A stretch of 10,740 nucleotides of DNA from Gammaproteobacteria bacterium (lineage in GTDB: Bacteria > Pseudomonadota > Gammaproteobacteria > UBA6429), in assembly GCA_003232015.1 (NCBI GenBank), contig QIKU01000035.1:1-10740 (forward strand), in the 5' to 3' direction. The notes beneath the pieces are model-generated. The model did not search any database. It had not been told where the DNA came from and saw only the letters and a program-made list of their open reading frames with translations. The translations under genes were made by a program, and so were the position numbers. Below, in pieces: positions 1 to 7,128 of the stretch. Positions within the stretch are counted from its first letter, which is position 1. Each line of letters starts with the position of its first letter.

Positions 1-39
1 CACCAGGCCCTTGGATTTTGTACGTATAAATTCCATCAT
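1..39 (-). CDS. N-terminal fragment of a probable PpiD-type (SurA N-domain) peptidyl-prolyl isomerase
   Basis: Only 13 codons are inside the window, reading MMEFIRTKSKGLV from an ATG at 37-39; the gene runs off the left edge. An in-frame TAA lies about 24 bases upstream of this ATG and no other ATG or GTG lies between, so this is the likely start (the next codon is also ATG). The Shine-Dalgarno is weak (AAG close to the start). Two things suggest ppiD. First, ppiD commonly follows hupB in Gammaproteobacteria. Second, PpiD proteins begin with a short Met-x-x-Ile-Arg-x-x-x-x-Gly type segment before a single membrane anchor. PpiD is an inner-membrane-anchored chaperone facing the periplasm that helps fold outer-membrane and secreted proteins. 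Thirteen residues cannot prove the family, so the call rests mainly on position. Confidence 0.45.
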   Translation of the reverse strand, partial: MMEFIRTKSKGLV

Positions 40-94
40 AATCTTAATATCTTTAACGTTGAGTTAATTGTAATAATATAAAAAATAACAAAGC

Positions 95-135
95 AAAAAA
101 AAAGGTGTAGCAGTCTGTCGACTAGCTACACCTTT
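95..135 (-). terminator. Intrinsic terminator after the tRNA-Val/tRNA-Asp pair
   Basis: Positions 101-111 and 125-135 form a perfect 11-bp stem containing GGTGTAGC/GCTACACC. The stem continues with AGTC/GACT (112-115 with 120-123) across a single bulged base (124) to a 4-base loop. On the minus strand it is followed by nine consecutive T residues (95-103, partly shared with the stem base). This is a textbook rho-independent terminator, 8 bases past the tRNA-Asp CCA end. It should end the hupB/tRNA transcript before the next gene. The 40-94 stretch between it and the partial gene is very AT-rich and shows no convincing promoter. Confidence 0.92.
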
Positions 136-143
136 CCAACATA

Positions 144-220
144 TGGCGGACCGGACGGGATTCGAACCCGCGACCTCCGGCGTGACAGGCCGGCATTCTA
201 ACCAGCTGAACTACCGGTCC
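144..220 (-). tRNA. tRNA-Asp (anticodon GUC)
   Basis: A 77-base tRNA with an encoded CCA (144-146) and discriminator G. The acceptor stem GGACCGG/CCGGTCC is perfect. The anticodon stem CCGGC/GCCGG encloses the loop CTGTCAC, and the anticodon GTC is at 184-186. The T loop is TTCGAAT. It matches E. coli tRNA-Asp closely in the D and T arms. It lies 6 bases downstream of tRNA-Val on the same strand, so the two are almost certainly processed from one transcript. Confidence 0.97.
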
Positions 221-226
221 TATGTT

Positions 227-302
227 TGGTGGGTGCTGAGGGGATCGAACCCCCGACCCTCGCCTTGTAAGGGCGATGCTCTCCCAGCTGAGCTAAGCAC
301 CC
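227..302 (-). tRNA. tRNA-Val (anticodon UAC)
   Basis: A 76-base tRNA with an encoded CCA (227-229) and discriminator A. The acceptor stem GGGTGCT/AGCACCC is perfect. The anticodon stem TCGCC/GGCGA carries the loop CTTACAA, with anticodon TAC at 267-269. The D arm (AGCTCAGCTGGGAGAGC) and T loop (TTCGATC) are as in E. coli tRNA-Val. Its 5' end is only 12 bases after the hupB stop codon. No promoter fits in that space, so it is probably transcribed by readthrough from hupB. Confidence 0.97.
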
Positions 303-314
303 GCTAAAGGCGCG

Positions 315-587
315 CTAGTTTACGGCATCTTTTAGGGCTTTACCAGCCTTAAATCCAGGATTTTTTGATGCTTTAATCTGGATAGGTTCGCCCGTGCGTG
401 GGTTACGTCCCATGCGTGCGGCACGATCTTTTACTGAAAAAGTACCAAAGCCAACTAAAGTAACCTGGTCACCTTTAACCAAAGCACCTGTAATTCCCTC
501 GACTACTGAATCAACAGCACGTGTCGCTGCCGCTTTTGATATGTCTGCGCCTTCGGCTACAATATCGATCAATTCTGATTTATTCAC
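315..587 (-). CDS. hupB: DNA-binding protein HU-beta
   Basis: A 90-residue protein, the standard HU length. HU is a small, basic nucleoid protein that binds and bends DNA as a dimer with little sequence preference and affects supercoiling, replication initiation and recombination. The N-terminal helices ([20 protein letters not shown]) and the C-terminus ([10 protein letters not shown]) are nearly those of E. coli HU-beta. The GFGTF turn is at 46-50. The DNA-binding arm has [10 protein letters not shown] at 60-69, with the DNA-intercalating proline at 63. The start is GTG at 585-587, preceded by a good Shine-Dalgarno (AAGGGG at 595-600). Translation from this codon gives the conserved N-terminus exactly, so the GTG is secure. 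The gene lies downstream of lon with its own tandem promoter candidates, and two tRNA genes follow without a terminator between. HU is a known Lon substrate in E. coli, which fits the neighbourhood. Confidence 0.97.
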   Translation of the reverse strand: MNKSELIDIVAEGADISKAAATRAVDSVVEGITGALVKGDQVTLVGFGTFSVKDRAARMGRNPRTGEPIQIKASKNPGFKAGKALKDAVN

Positions 588-613
588 TCGTTTTCCCCTT
601 ACGTCAGGTGTGT

Positions 614-690
614 ATTATATACCGTTATTACAACGGAGGTTTTTATTGCCGGAACTAATATTATATACTTACCAAATTTATAAAAAACAA
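614..690 (-). promoter_or_regulatory. Tandem sigma70-type promoter candidates for hupB
   Basis: The 181-base lon-hupB gap contains the same 10-mer, GTATATAATA on the minus strand, twice (613-622 and 659-668). Each copy includes a perfect TATAAT (614-619 and 660-665). The distal copy has a possible -35 TTGTTT at 685-690, with 17 or 19 bases between the boxes depending on whether TATATA or TATAAT is taken. The proximal copy lacks a recognisable -35 box and would depend on its AT-rich upstream DNA. A small dyad CCGTT/AACGG lies just upstream of the proximal -10 (623-637). E. coli hupB is likewise driven by several promoters. Transcription start sites are inferred, not shown. Confidence 0.5.
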
Positions 691-768
691 TATTTTTCCA
701 CGACACAATAGTTAATCAGTACCATCTTTGTAAATCTAACGGTAAAGTATAACTAAAAAATTGATAAT

Positions 769-3177
769 TTAATGTGTTCTAAGTGAGTTAGGATTATCTT
801 TTTTGGTTTTATCCGAACCTTTCCCAACCGCTTTATCATCAATCGGTTCTGGCTTGTATTTTAATGCAATATCCAAAACCTGCTCAATCCATTGAACCGG
901 TATTATATCTAATTCATCGGTAATTGTATCGGGAATTTCTGTTAAATCGCGCTCATTTTCCTGTGGAATAATCACAGTTTTTATCCCGCCCCGTCTTGCA
1001 GCGAGTAATTTCTCCTTTAAACCACCAATGGGGAGCACCTGGCCACGAAGGGTAATCTCTCCAGTCATAGCAACATCGGCTTTAACCGGAATGCCTGTTA
1101 AAGCAGAAACTAGCGCCGTACACATGCCAACACCGGCACTCGGGCCATCCTTCGGAATAGCACCTTCAGGAACATGCACGTGAATATCGTTCTTCTCAAA
1201 TGTTTCCTGTGTAATACCTAAGATATCCGAGCGACTTCTCACCACCGTCATGGCGGCCTGGATGGATTCTTTCATTACATCGCCCAACTGCCCAGTCACC
1301 GTATGCTTACCTTTGCCGGTCATTAAAGCTGTTTCGATGGTGAGTAATTCACCACCCACTTCCGTCCAGGCTAACCCAGTTACCTGACCAACCTGGTCTT
1401 CTTCTTCAGCTCGTCCAAAACGGAAGCGCTGCACACCAAGGTATTTATCCAGGTTCTCTGCGCTCACATCAATTTTGCCGACTTCTTTATCCAGTAAAAT
1501 TTCTTTCACTACTTTACGGCAAATTTTTGCAATCTCACGTTCTAAATTCCGCACACCGGCTTCACGCGTGTAATAGCGAATAATATTTTGTATCGCATCT
1601 TCTGCAATACTGATTTCGTTTTCTTTCAGGCCGTTGTTTTTAATTTGCTTAGTCACCAGATAGCGCATGGCGATGTTTACTTTCTCATCTTCGGTATAAC
1701 CCGATAAACGGATTACTTCCATCCTGTCCAGAAGCGGCCCTGGAATGTTCATGGTATTGGAGGTGGCTACAAACATGACTTCGGACAGATCGTAATCCAC
1801 TTCAAGATAATGATCGTTAAAAGTATGATTCTGTTCCGGATCGAGCACTTCAAGTAAGGCCGATGCCGGGTCACCACGGAAATCCATCGCCATTTTATCT
1901 ATTTCATCGAGTAAAAAGAGCGGATTACGTGTGCCCACTTTACTTAAATTTTGTACAATCTTACCCGGCATTGAACCAATATATGTACGACGATGACCGC
2001 GTATTTCCGCCTCATCCCTAACACCACCTAATGCCATACGCATATATTTACGACCGGTTGCTCGAGCAATAGACTTACCCAGTGAAGTCTTACCCACACC
2101 CGGTGGCCCCACTAAACAAAGAATCGGGCCTTTCATTTTATTCATTCGTTGCTGAACGGCAAGGTATTCTAAAATACGTTCTTTCACTTTATCTAAACCA
2201 TAGTGATCTTCTTCTAAAATATCTTCTGCTTTTGCAAGATCACGACGCACTTTAGAGCGCTTTTTCCAGGGAAGGTTGAGTATCCAGTCCAGATAGTTCC
2301 GAACAACCGTTGCTTCGGCTGACATCGGTGACATCATCTTTAATTTCTGAAATTCAGACTTCGCTTTGGTCTTCGCTTCTTTTGATAAACCACCCGTTTC
2401 AATTTTTTTCTCGAGCTCATCAAGTTCATTCGGCACATCATCCATGTCACCGAGTTCTTTTTGAATGGCTTTCATTTGCTCATTCAAATAATATTCACGC
2501 TGGCTCTTTTCCATTTGGCGTTTAACACGGCCACGAATGCGTTTTTCAACCTGAAGTAAATCAATTTCCGATTCCATTAAACCCATTAAATGTTCAAAAC
2601 GTTCTTTTAATGATTCGATTTCCAGTACGGTTTGTTTTTCATCCACTTTAAGCGCCATGTGCGCGGCAATGGTGTCGACTAAACGGCTCGGGTCATCAAT
2701 GCTTGATAGTGAAGTTAAAATTTCAGGGGGGACTTTCTTATTCAGTTTTACATACTGATCAAACTGTGCGGTTAAAGAACGCACCAGCACTTCTGATTCA
2801 CGGTCATCCATTTCTTCGTCATCATTTTCGATAACTTGTGCTGTAAAGTAATCTTCTGAACCTAAAAAATGCACGATACGCGCACGCTGGTTACCTTCGA
2901 CTAACACTTTAACCGTGTTATCAGGCAGTTTTAATAATTGCAGGATACTGGCAACCGTTCCCATTCGATAAACGTCTTCTGTATCAGGTTCATCCTGAGA
3001 AGCACTTTTTTGAGCAACCAGTAAAATTTGCTTATCGTTTTCCATTGCAGCTTCAAGCGCTTTAATGGACTTGTCACGACCAACAAATAACGGGATAACC
3101 ATGTGCGGGTATACAACCACATCACGTAGGGGTAATACGGGGATTGCCGACATTTGATCTTCAATTAATTCAGACAC
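769..3177 (-). CDS. lon: ATP-dependent protease Lon
   Basis: An 802-residue LonA-type AAA+ serine protease of the cytosol. It degrades misfolded proteins and short-lived regulators as a homohexamer. The N-terminal substrate-recognition domain starts at [15 protein letters not shown] (12-26). A coiled stretch around 190-245 precedes the AAA+ module. That module has Walker A GPPGVGKT at 357-364, Walker B LFLLDEID with D424/E425, sensor-1 N474, arginine finger R485 and sensor-2 R543. The protease domain carries the catalytic serine in PKDGPSAG (S680) and the catalytic lysine in GGLKEK (K723), matching E. coli S679/K722. The start is GTG at 3175-3177, with a purine-rich GAGAGAAG upstream. It is favoured over the ATG at codon 9 because it matches the usual N-terminal length. 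The C-terminus is about 18 residues longer than in E. coli Lon and ends in a Lys/Asp/Ser-rich tail. All catalytic residues are present. Confidence 0.98.
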   Translation of the reverse strand: MSELIEDQMSAIPVLPLRDVVVYPHMVIPLFVGRDKSIKALEAAMENDKQILLVAQKSASQDEPDTEDVYRMGTVASILQLLKLPDNTVKVLVEGNQRARIVHFLGSEDYFTAQVIENDDEEMDDRESEVLVRSLTAQFDQYVKLNKKVPPEILTSLSSIDDPSRLVDTIAAHMALKVDEKQTVLEIESLKERFEHLMGLMESEIDLLQVEKRIRGRVKRQMEKSQREYYLNEQMKAIQKELGDMDDVPNELDELEKKIETGGLSKEAKTKAKSEFQKLKMMSPMSAEATVVRNYLDWILNLPWKKRSKVRRDLAKAEDILEEDHYGLDKVKERILEYLAVQQRMNKMKGPILCLVGPPGVGKTSLGKSIARATGRKYMRMALGGVRDEAEIRGHRRTYIGSMPGKIVQNLSKVGTRNPLFLLDEIDKMAMDFRGDPASALLEVLDPEQNHTFNDHYLEVDYDLSEVMFVATSNTMNIPGPLLDRMEVIRLSGYTEDEKVNIAMRYLVTKQIKNNGLKENEISIAEDAIQNIIRYYTREAGVRNLEREIAKICRKVVKEILLDKEVGKIDVSAENLDKYLGVQRFRFGRAEEEDQVGQVTGLAWTEVGGELLTIETALMTGKGKHTVTGQLGDVMKESIQAAMTVVRSRSDILGITQETFEKNDIHVHVPEGAIPKDGPSAGVGMCTALVSALTGIPVKADVAMTGEITLRGQVLPIGGLKEKLLAARRGGIKTVIIPQENERDLTEIPDTITDELDIIPVQWIEQVLDIALKYKPEPIDDKAVGKGSDKTKKDNPNSLRTH

Positions 3178-3202
3178 GTTCTTCTCTCACTTTTAAGTGG
3201 AC

Positions 3203-3230
3203 TTTATACCATTAGATATAAGGACTCCAA
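3203..3230 (-). promoter_or_regulatory. Possible secondary sigma70 promoter for lon
   Basis: On the minus strand TTGGAG (3225-3230) and TATAAA (3203-3208) are separated by 16 bases. The -10 matches 5 of 6 consensus positions, but the -35 matches only its first three, and the site overlaps the better sigma32-like promoter. It could supply basal lon expression; the support is weak. Confidence 0.25.
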
Positions 3231-3244
3231 CGGTATATTTCAAT
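3216..3244 (-). promoter_or_regulatory. Sigma32-like heat-shock promoter for lon
   Basis: In the 96-base clpX-lon gap the minus strand has ATTGAAA (3238-3244), a 14-base spacer, then CCTTATAT (3216-3223). Against the E. coli sigma32 consensus CTTGAAA-N11-16-CCCCATNT this matches 6 of 7 bases at -35 and 5 of 7 specified bases at -10, with a typical spacer. E. coli lon is a classical sigma32-regulated gene, so position and function agree. The 5' leader to the lon GTG would be about 30 bases. Confidence 0.6.
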
Positions 3245-3273
3245 CCCTGAACCTGAACTTAATTGAAACTAAT

Positions 3274-4557
3274 TTAACTCTCGTCTGATGCCGCTGTACG
3301 TACCTCGGTACCTTCATAAATATATAAAGGTTTACCCGTATCCTCGATAACTGATTTTTCAATCACAACTTTTTCAAGATGTTCTATCGAAGGTAGCTCG
3401 TACATCGTGTCTAATAACACATGTTCGAGAATGGAACGTAAACCACGCGCACCGGTTTTACGTTTTGTTGCACGCTGCGCAATGGCTCGCAATGCATCAT
3501 TTCTAAATTCAAGTTCAGCGCCTTCCATTTCAAACATTTTTTGATACTGTTTGGTTAAGGCATTTTTGGGTTCAGTTAAAATTTGTATCAGTGCATCTTC
3601 ATCCAACTCACTCAGAGTGGCGACAACAGGAAGACGCCCAACAAATTCAGGGATTAATCCGTATTTAGTTAAATCTTCTGGTTCGACTTCATGCAAAACA
3701 TCACTAATAGATTTAGAGTCATCTTTGCTTTTTACTTCTGCACCAAAACCAATACCGCCTTTTTCAGAGCGCTCTCGTATGATACGCTCTAAACCTGCAA
3801 ACGCGCCACCACAAATAAATAAAATATTACCAGTATCCACTTGCAGAAATTCCTGCTGAGGGTGTTTACGACCACCTTGTGGCGGAACAGAAGCAACAGT
3901 ACCTTCAATGAGTTTTAACAAGGCTTGTTGCACGCCTTCACCCGATACATCACGGGTAATGGATGGGTTATCTGATTTACGCGAGATTTTGTCGATTTCA
4001 TCAATATAAACAATGCCAGTTTGGGCTTTTTCTACATCGTAATCACATTTTTGTAATAACTTTTGAATAATGTTTTCAACATCTTCACCCACATAACCGG
4101 CTTCGGTTAACGTGGTGGCATCTGCAATGGTGAATGGCACGTTTAACATGCGTGCTAATGTTTCAGCTAGTAAGGTTTTACCGCAGCCGGTTGGGCCAAT
4201 CAATAAAATGTTACTTTTAGACAATTCAACATCGTCTTTTTTCTGGCCATTTTCCAGGCGTTTGTAGTGGTTATAAACCGCAACCGCAAGTACTTTTTTG
4301 GCTCGCGTTTGGCCAATAACATATTCATCCAGAATGCCACTGATTTCCTGAGGCGTCGGTAATTTACTGCCATCGGTAGAGGCATTTTGTTCCTGTACTT
4401 CTTCGCGGATAATGTCGTTACATAACTCGACACATTCATCACAAACGAATACAGAAGGCCCGGCAATTAACTTGCGAACTTCGTGTTGGCTTTTACCACA
4501 GAAAGAGCAATACAGCAGTTTACCGTTATCGCCTGAATTCTGTTTATCGTCACTCAT
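3274..4557 (-). CDS. clpX: ATP-dependent Clp protease ATP-binding subunit ClpX
   Basis: A 427-residue AAA+ unfoldase that recognises tagged substrates (for example ssrA-tagged proteins), unfolds them and threads them into ClpP. The N-terminal zinc-binding domain has four cysteines (C17, C20, C39, C42). The AAA+ domain has Walker A GPTGCGKT at 121-128, the pore-1 loop GYVGE at 154-158, Walker B with D186/E187 and the RKH substrate-entry motif at 230-232. The IGF loop at 269-271, which docks ClpX on ClpP, is intact. Sensor 2 is in GARGLR (R371). Length and motifs match E. coli ClpX (424 residues). The start is ATG at 4555-4557, with AGAGG about 7 bases upstream. It follows clpP on the same strand after a 204-base gap that holds a sigma32-like promoter, so it may be expressed both with clpP and alone. 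Confidence 0.98.
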   Translation of the reverse strand: MSDDKQNSGDNGKLLYCSFCGKSQHEVRKLIAGPSVFVCDECVELCNDIIREEVQEQNASTDGSKLPTPQEISGILDEYVIGQTRAKKVLAVAVYNHYKRLENGQKKDDVELSKSNILLIGPTGCGKTLLAETLARMLNVPFTIADATTLTEAGYVGEDVENIIQKLLQKCDYDVEKAQTGIVYIDEIDKISRKSDNPSITRDVSGEGVQQALLKLIEGTVASVPPQGGRKHPQQEFLQVDTGNILFICGGAFAGLERIIRERSEKGGIGFGAEVKSKDDSKSISDVLHEVEPEDLTKYGLIPEFVGRLPVVATLSELDEDALIQILTEPKNALTKQYQKMFEMEGAELEFRNDALRAIAQRATKRKTGARGLRSILEHVLLDTMYELPSIEHLEKVVIEKSVIEDTGKPLYIYEGTEVRTAASDES

Positions 4558-4606
4558 GTTCTTGCCTCTTTTTAACCTTTAATTTACCTAACTTAATCTA
4601 CTTATA

Positions 4607-4635
4607 CCATGCGTTGTTTTTAACCGAGTTTCAAG
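4607..4635 (-). promoter_or_regulatory. Sigma32-like promoter candidate for clpX
   Basis: The minus strand carries CTTGAAA (4629-4635), an exact match to the sigma32 -35 consensus. After 14 bases comes ACGCATGG (4607-4614), which matches 4 of 7 specified positions of CCCCATNT. The spacer equals that of the lon candidate. It lies about 50 bases upstream of the clpX start, in the otherwise AT-rich clpP-clpX gap. The weak -10 lowers certainty. Confidence 0.45.
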
Positions 4636-4690
4636 CCCCTATACTAAAAAAAGTGACTTGACGGGCATATAAATTAGCATCTGATTCTAC

Positions 4691-4738
4691 AAAAATAATA
4701 CCATACAATGGAATGGTTATTACTTCACCAAAGCGGTG
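4691..4738 (-). terminator. Weak hairpin/terminator candidate after clpP
   Basis: Two small hairpins follow the clpP stop on the minus strand. The first is CACC/GGTG (4726-4729 with 4735-4738). The second is ACCAT/ATGGT (4700-4704 with 4713-4717, 8-base loop), followed by the T-rich run ATTATTTTT (4691-4699). The second resembles an intrinsic terminator, but the stem is short and AT-rich. It may cause partial termination between clpP and clpX, leaving clpX dependent on its own promoter. Efficient termination is unlikely. Confidence 0.3.
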
Positions 4739-4761
4739 TAGCGACTTTAGTTATCTCAGAT

Positions 4762-5388
4762 CTATTTACCCTCGGCAACTTCACGATGATCCATCACTTT
4801 GTCGACCAGGCCGTACTTTACAGACTCTGCTGCACTCATAAAATTGTCACGATCCGTGTCATTTTTAATGGTTTCCATATCCTGCCCCGTATGATCGGCC
4901 AGGATCTGGTTTAAACGATCCCGTACATCGAGGATTTCCCTGGCATGAATTTCAATATCCGTTGCCTGCCCCTGAAAGCCACCTAAAGGCTGATGAATCA
5001 TGGTACGCGAATGCGGCAGAATAAAGCGTTTATCCTTTGCTCCACCGGTTAGTAAAACTGCACCCATGCTCGCCGCCTGACCAATACACATAGTGCTCAC
5101 ATCCGGCTTAATAAACTGCATGGTGTCATAAATGGACAAACCCGCTGTCACCGAACCACCGGGCGAATTAATATATAAGTGAATATCTTTATCCGGGTTT
5201 TCAGACTCCAGAAATAACAGTTGAGCAACAACTAAATTAGCCATATGGTCTTCAACGGGGCCGACCAGGAAAATAACACGCTCCTTTAACAGCCGCGAGT
5301 AAATATCATAGGCACGTTCGCCCCGCGCCGTGGTTTCAACCACCATGGGCACCATTTGTGAACGAATATCCATATTATCTTGTTGCAT
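4762..5388 (-). CDS. clpP: ATP-dependent Clp protease proteolytic subunit ClpP
   Basis: A 208-residue serine peptidase (family S14) that forms the two-ring tetradecameric chamber served by ClpX or ClpA in the cytosol. The catalytic triad is complete: S107 in GQAASMGA, H132 in MIHQP and D181 in DRDNF. These correspond to E. coli S111, H136 and D185. The oxyanion region SPGGSV (75-80) is present. A short N-terminal propeptide of about a dozen residues precedes the mature-type [20 protein letters not shown]. The start is ATG at 5386-5388. AGGAG lies 11 bases upstream, rather far, but no better in-frame start exists and the length matches the family. It is downstream of tig (95-base gap) and upstream of clpX on the same strand, the standard gammaproteobacterial order. 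Confidence 0.98.
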   Translation of the reverse strand: MQQDNMDIRSQMVPMVVETTARGERAYDIYSRLLKERVIFLVGPVEDHMANLVVAQLLFLESENPDKDIHLYINSPGGSVTAGLSIYDTMQFIKPDVSTMCIGQAASMGAVLLTGGAKDKRFILPHSRTMIHQPLGGFQGQATDIEIHAREILDVRDRLNQILADHTGQDMETIKNDTDRDNFMSAAESVKYGLVDKVMDHREVAEGK

Positions 5389-5444
5389 ACTTCGTGGTTC
5401 TCCTCGTTTTATATTCAGCTTATATGCTTATATCGGTCAAGTCA

Positions 5445-5467
5445 GCATTTCCTTTACCGGAAAATGC
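5445..5467 (-). repeat. Inverted repeat (hairpin) in the tig-clpP gap
   Basis: On the plus strand GCATTTCC (5445-5452) pairs with GGAAAATGC (5459-5467) through 8 base pairs with one bulged base, around a 6-base loop. It lies 16 bases after the tig stop and has no T tract on either side, so it does not look like an intrinsic terminator. It could stabilise or mark the tig mRNA end, or be a processing site between tig and clpP. The rest of the gap shows a lone TTGACC (minus strand, near 5434-5440) without a convincing -10 partner. Confidence 0.4.
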
Positions 5468-5483
5468 CGTTTATGCATAAAAT

Positions 5484-6806
5484 TTACGAAGCGGCCTGCT
5501 TTGCTTCTGGCTGCATTAACTCTTTGAAATTTTTAACTTTTTCTTCAACCGTTACTTTTGATAGCAACCATTCAATAATTTGCTCTTCAAAAACCAGCGA
5601 CTCAACTTCATTTAAGCGCTGTTTATCACCGTAATACCATGAAATGACCTGTTCCGGTTGGTCATACGGCTCGGCAATTTCTTCGACTTTGGCGCGAACT
5701 TTTTCATCATCCACTTTAATGTCATTTTCTTTGACAATTTCAGCCATGATCAAGCCCAGACTGACTCGACGTGCCGCCTGCTCTTTAAACATATCTGAGC
5801 CTAATTGAAGATCATCCTGCTTCATCCCCTGACTGACTAAATTCTGCTGCATTTGCTGCATTAAGATTGCAGCTTCCTGCTCAATCAAGGCTTTAGGCAC
5901 GTCCATTTGATGTAATTCGATTAATTTATCCATTGCAACTTGCTTTAAGTTGGTTTTGATTTTGGCATCCAGCTCACGTTGCATATTTTCGCGGATATCT
6001 TTACGCATTTGCTCGATATTACCGTCTTCAACGCCCATTTTTTTGGCAAAATCTTCGTCAACTTCCGGTAACGTAACTTGCTCCACCGCTTTAACAGTAA
6101 TTTTAAATTCAACCGGTTTACCGGCTAATTCTTTCTGTGAGTAATTATCAGGGAAAGTAAGCGACAAGCTGGTTTCCTCACCTTTTTTCAGGCCTTTCAA
6201 GCCTTCTTCAAAACCCGCAATCATTCGACCTGCGCCAATTTCAACGGTCATATCTGTTCCACTGCCACCTTCAAACGCTTCACCTTCAATACTACCCGCA
6301 AAATCAACCGTCACCTGATCGCCATCCTCAGAACCACGCTCAACCACTTCCCAGGTTTTATTCTGTTTGCGAATGGTATCTATCATATCGTCAACGTCTG
6401 CATCGCTAATTTCGGCGGCTTCTTTCTCTAAAGTAACACCTTCAAAGCTGGCAATTTCAACTTCGGGGTACACTTCAAAAGTTGCTGTGTATTTCAGGCC
6501 ATCGGTTGCAACTAAATCGTTACCAATGGTAGGGCCACCCGCAGGACGTAATTTTTCCTGAGTAACGGCTTCATAAAAGGTGGATTGAACCAGATCGCTA
6601 ACGATTTCCTGGCGAACCTGGCCACCGTAGTGCTGTTTAACTACCTTAAATGGCACTTTACCGGCTCTAAAGCCTTTGATTTTCGTTGTTTTAGCCATGC
6701 TTTTAAGACGTGTCTCTACCGCTTCAGCAATTTGCTCTTCATTAATTTCAACCATCATGCGGCGCTCTAGCCCCTGAGTCGTTTCAATCGAAACTTGCAT
6801 ACTCAT
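5484..6806 (-). CDS. tig: Trigger factor (ribosome-associated chaperone and peptidyl-prolyl isomerase)
   Basis: A 440-residue chaperone that binds the ribosome at the exit tunnel and shields nascent chains. The N-terminal ribosome-binding domain has the signature GFRAGKVP at 45-52. An FKBP-type isomerase domain follows at roughly 155-245 (DQVTVDFAGSIEGEAFEGG, then AGRMIAGFEEGLKG). The helical C-terminal substrate-binding domain runs from about 250 to 430. Length is close to E. coli trigger factor (432). The start is uncertain. ATG at 6804-6806 has AAGAGG only 4 bases upstream. A second ATG two codons later (6798-6800) begins MQVSIETTQGL, exactly where E. coli trigger factor starts, and has a 10-base spacing. 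The gene heads the tig-clpP-clpX-lon series and lies 33 bases downstream of tRNA-Leu. Confidence 0.98.
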   Translation of the reverse strand: MSMQVSIETTQGLERRMMVEINEEQIAEAVETRLKSMAKTTKIKGFRAGKVPFKVVKQHYGGQVRQEIVSDLVQSTFYEAVTQEKLRPAGGPTIGNDLVATDGLKYTATFEVYPEVEIASFEGVTLEKEAAEISDADVDDMIDTIRKQNKTWEVVERGSEDGDQVTVDFAGSIEGEAFEGGSGTDMTVEIGAGRMIAGFEEGLKGLKKGEETSLSLTFPDNYSQKELAGKPVEFKITVKAVEQVTLPEVDEDFAKKMGVEDGNIEQMRKDIRENMQRELDAKIKTNLKQVAMDKLIELHQMDVPKALIEQEAAILMQQMQQNLVSQGMKQDDLQLGSDMFKEQAARRVSLGLIMAEIVKENDIKVDDEKVRAKVEEIAEPYDQPEQVISWYYGDKQRLNEVESLVFEEQIIEWLLSKVTVEEKVKNFKELMQPEAKQAAS

Positions 6807-6839
6807 AAAACCTCTTAAAATTTAATAACTTATAAAAAA

Positions 6840-6924
6840 TGGTGCGGAAGGTGGGACTCGAACCCACACGCCTTGCGACACAGGTACCTAAAACCGGCGC
6901 GTATACCAATTTCGCCACTTCCGC
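6840..6924 (-). tRNA. tRNA-Leu (anticodon UAG)
   Basis: An 85-base class II tRNA with an encoded CCA (6840-6842) and discriminator A. The acceptor stem GCGGAAG/CTTCCGC is perfect. The D arm (GCG...CGC), the 13-base variable arm with a GCAA loop and the T arm GTGGG-TTCGAGT-CCCAC are all normal. The anticodon loop TTTAGGT places TAG at 6888-6890. The anticodon stem CCGGT/ACCTG has one unpaired position, C28 opposite U42 (plus-strand positions 6896 and 6882), where E. coli tRNA-Leu(UAG) has C-G. Everything else looks functional. It is upstream of tig on the same strand and is followed by six T residues. Confidence 0.95.
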
Positions 6925-6935
6925 AGATTGACTCT

Positions 6936-6964
6936 ATTATATCAAGCTCTTAAGTGATTGTTAA
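6936..6964 (-). promoter_or_regulatory. Sigma70 promoter for tRNA-Leu (and probably tig)
   Basis: The minus strand reads TTAACA (6959-6964, 5 of 6 matches to TTGACA), a 17-base spacer and a perfect TATAAT (6936-6941). Expected initiation is near 6929, giving a leader of about 5 bases before the tRNA 5' end. Box quality, ideal spacing and position make this the strongest promoter in the window. No other promoter is evident in the 33 bases between tRNA-Leu and tig, so tig is likely transcribed from here as well, with tRNA processing releasing the mRNA. Confidence 0.85.
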
Positions 6965-7128
6965 AACTAAAAACACTCCATCACCTATAACAGGATTAGT
7001 ACCCGTTTTTACCTTACGAGCACTTACTATAAAACGATGTTTGCTCAAAATTAAGAATAATCGCGCTTAATCAAGCAAAGCGGCATCTTAGCAAAACATG
7101 ACCAAGTAGGGTATTAAATTTTACTCTT
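6965..7128. other. Gene-free stretch between the tRNA-Leu promoter and cobD
   Basis: AT-rich sequence with no credible coding region. On the minus strand, downstream of the cobD stop, a short dyad CGCTT/AAGCG (7064-7068 with 7078-7082) is followed by a moderately T-rich stretch. It competes with the smaller GCTT/AAGC (7065-7068 with 7073-7076). This is at best a weak terminator. No B12 riboswitch box was recognised here. Confidence 0.4.

Noticed and set aside
394..711. Open frame on the plus strand antisense to hupB
   Set aside because: It mirrors the hupB coding strand, its product resembles no known family, it has no good ribosome-binding site, and it runs into the hupB promoter region.
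753..772. Possible terminator right after lon (AAATT-ATC-AATTT followed by T residues on the minus strand)
   Set aside because: The stem is five A-T pairs around a 3-base loop, too unstable to call.
4708..4914. Small plus-strand open frame over the clpP 3' end
   Set aside because: More than half is antisense to clpP, and the rest is the clpP-clpX gap with hairpins. There is no Shine-Dalgarno and no recognisable domain.
5412..5440. TTGACC box as a clpP promoter
   Set aside because: No acceptable -10 hexamer occurs 16-18 bases downstream on the minus strand.
7062..7083. Dyad CGCTT/AAGCG downstream of cobD as a terminator
   Set aside because: A short stem with a competing inner pairing and no continuous T run; noted in the gap description only.
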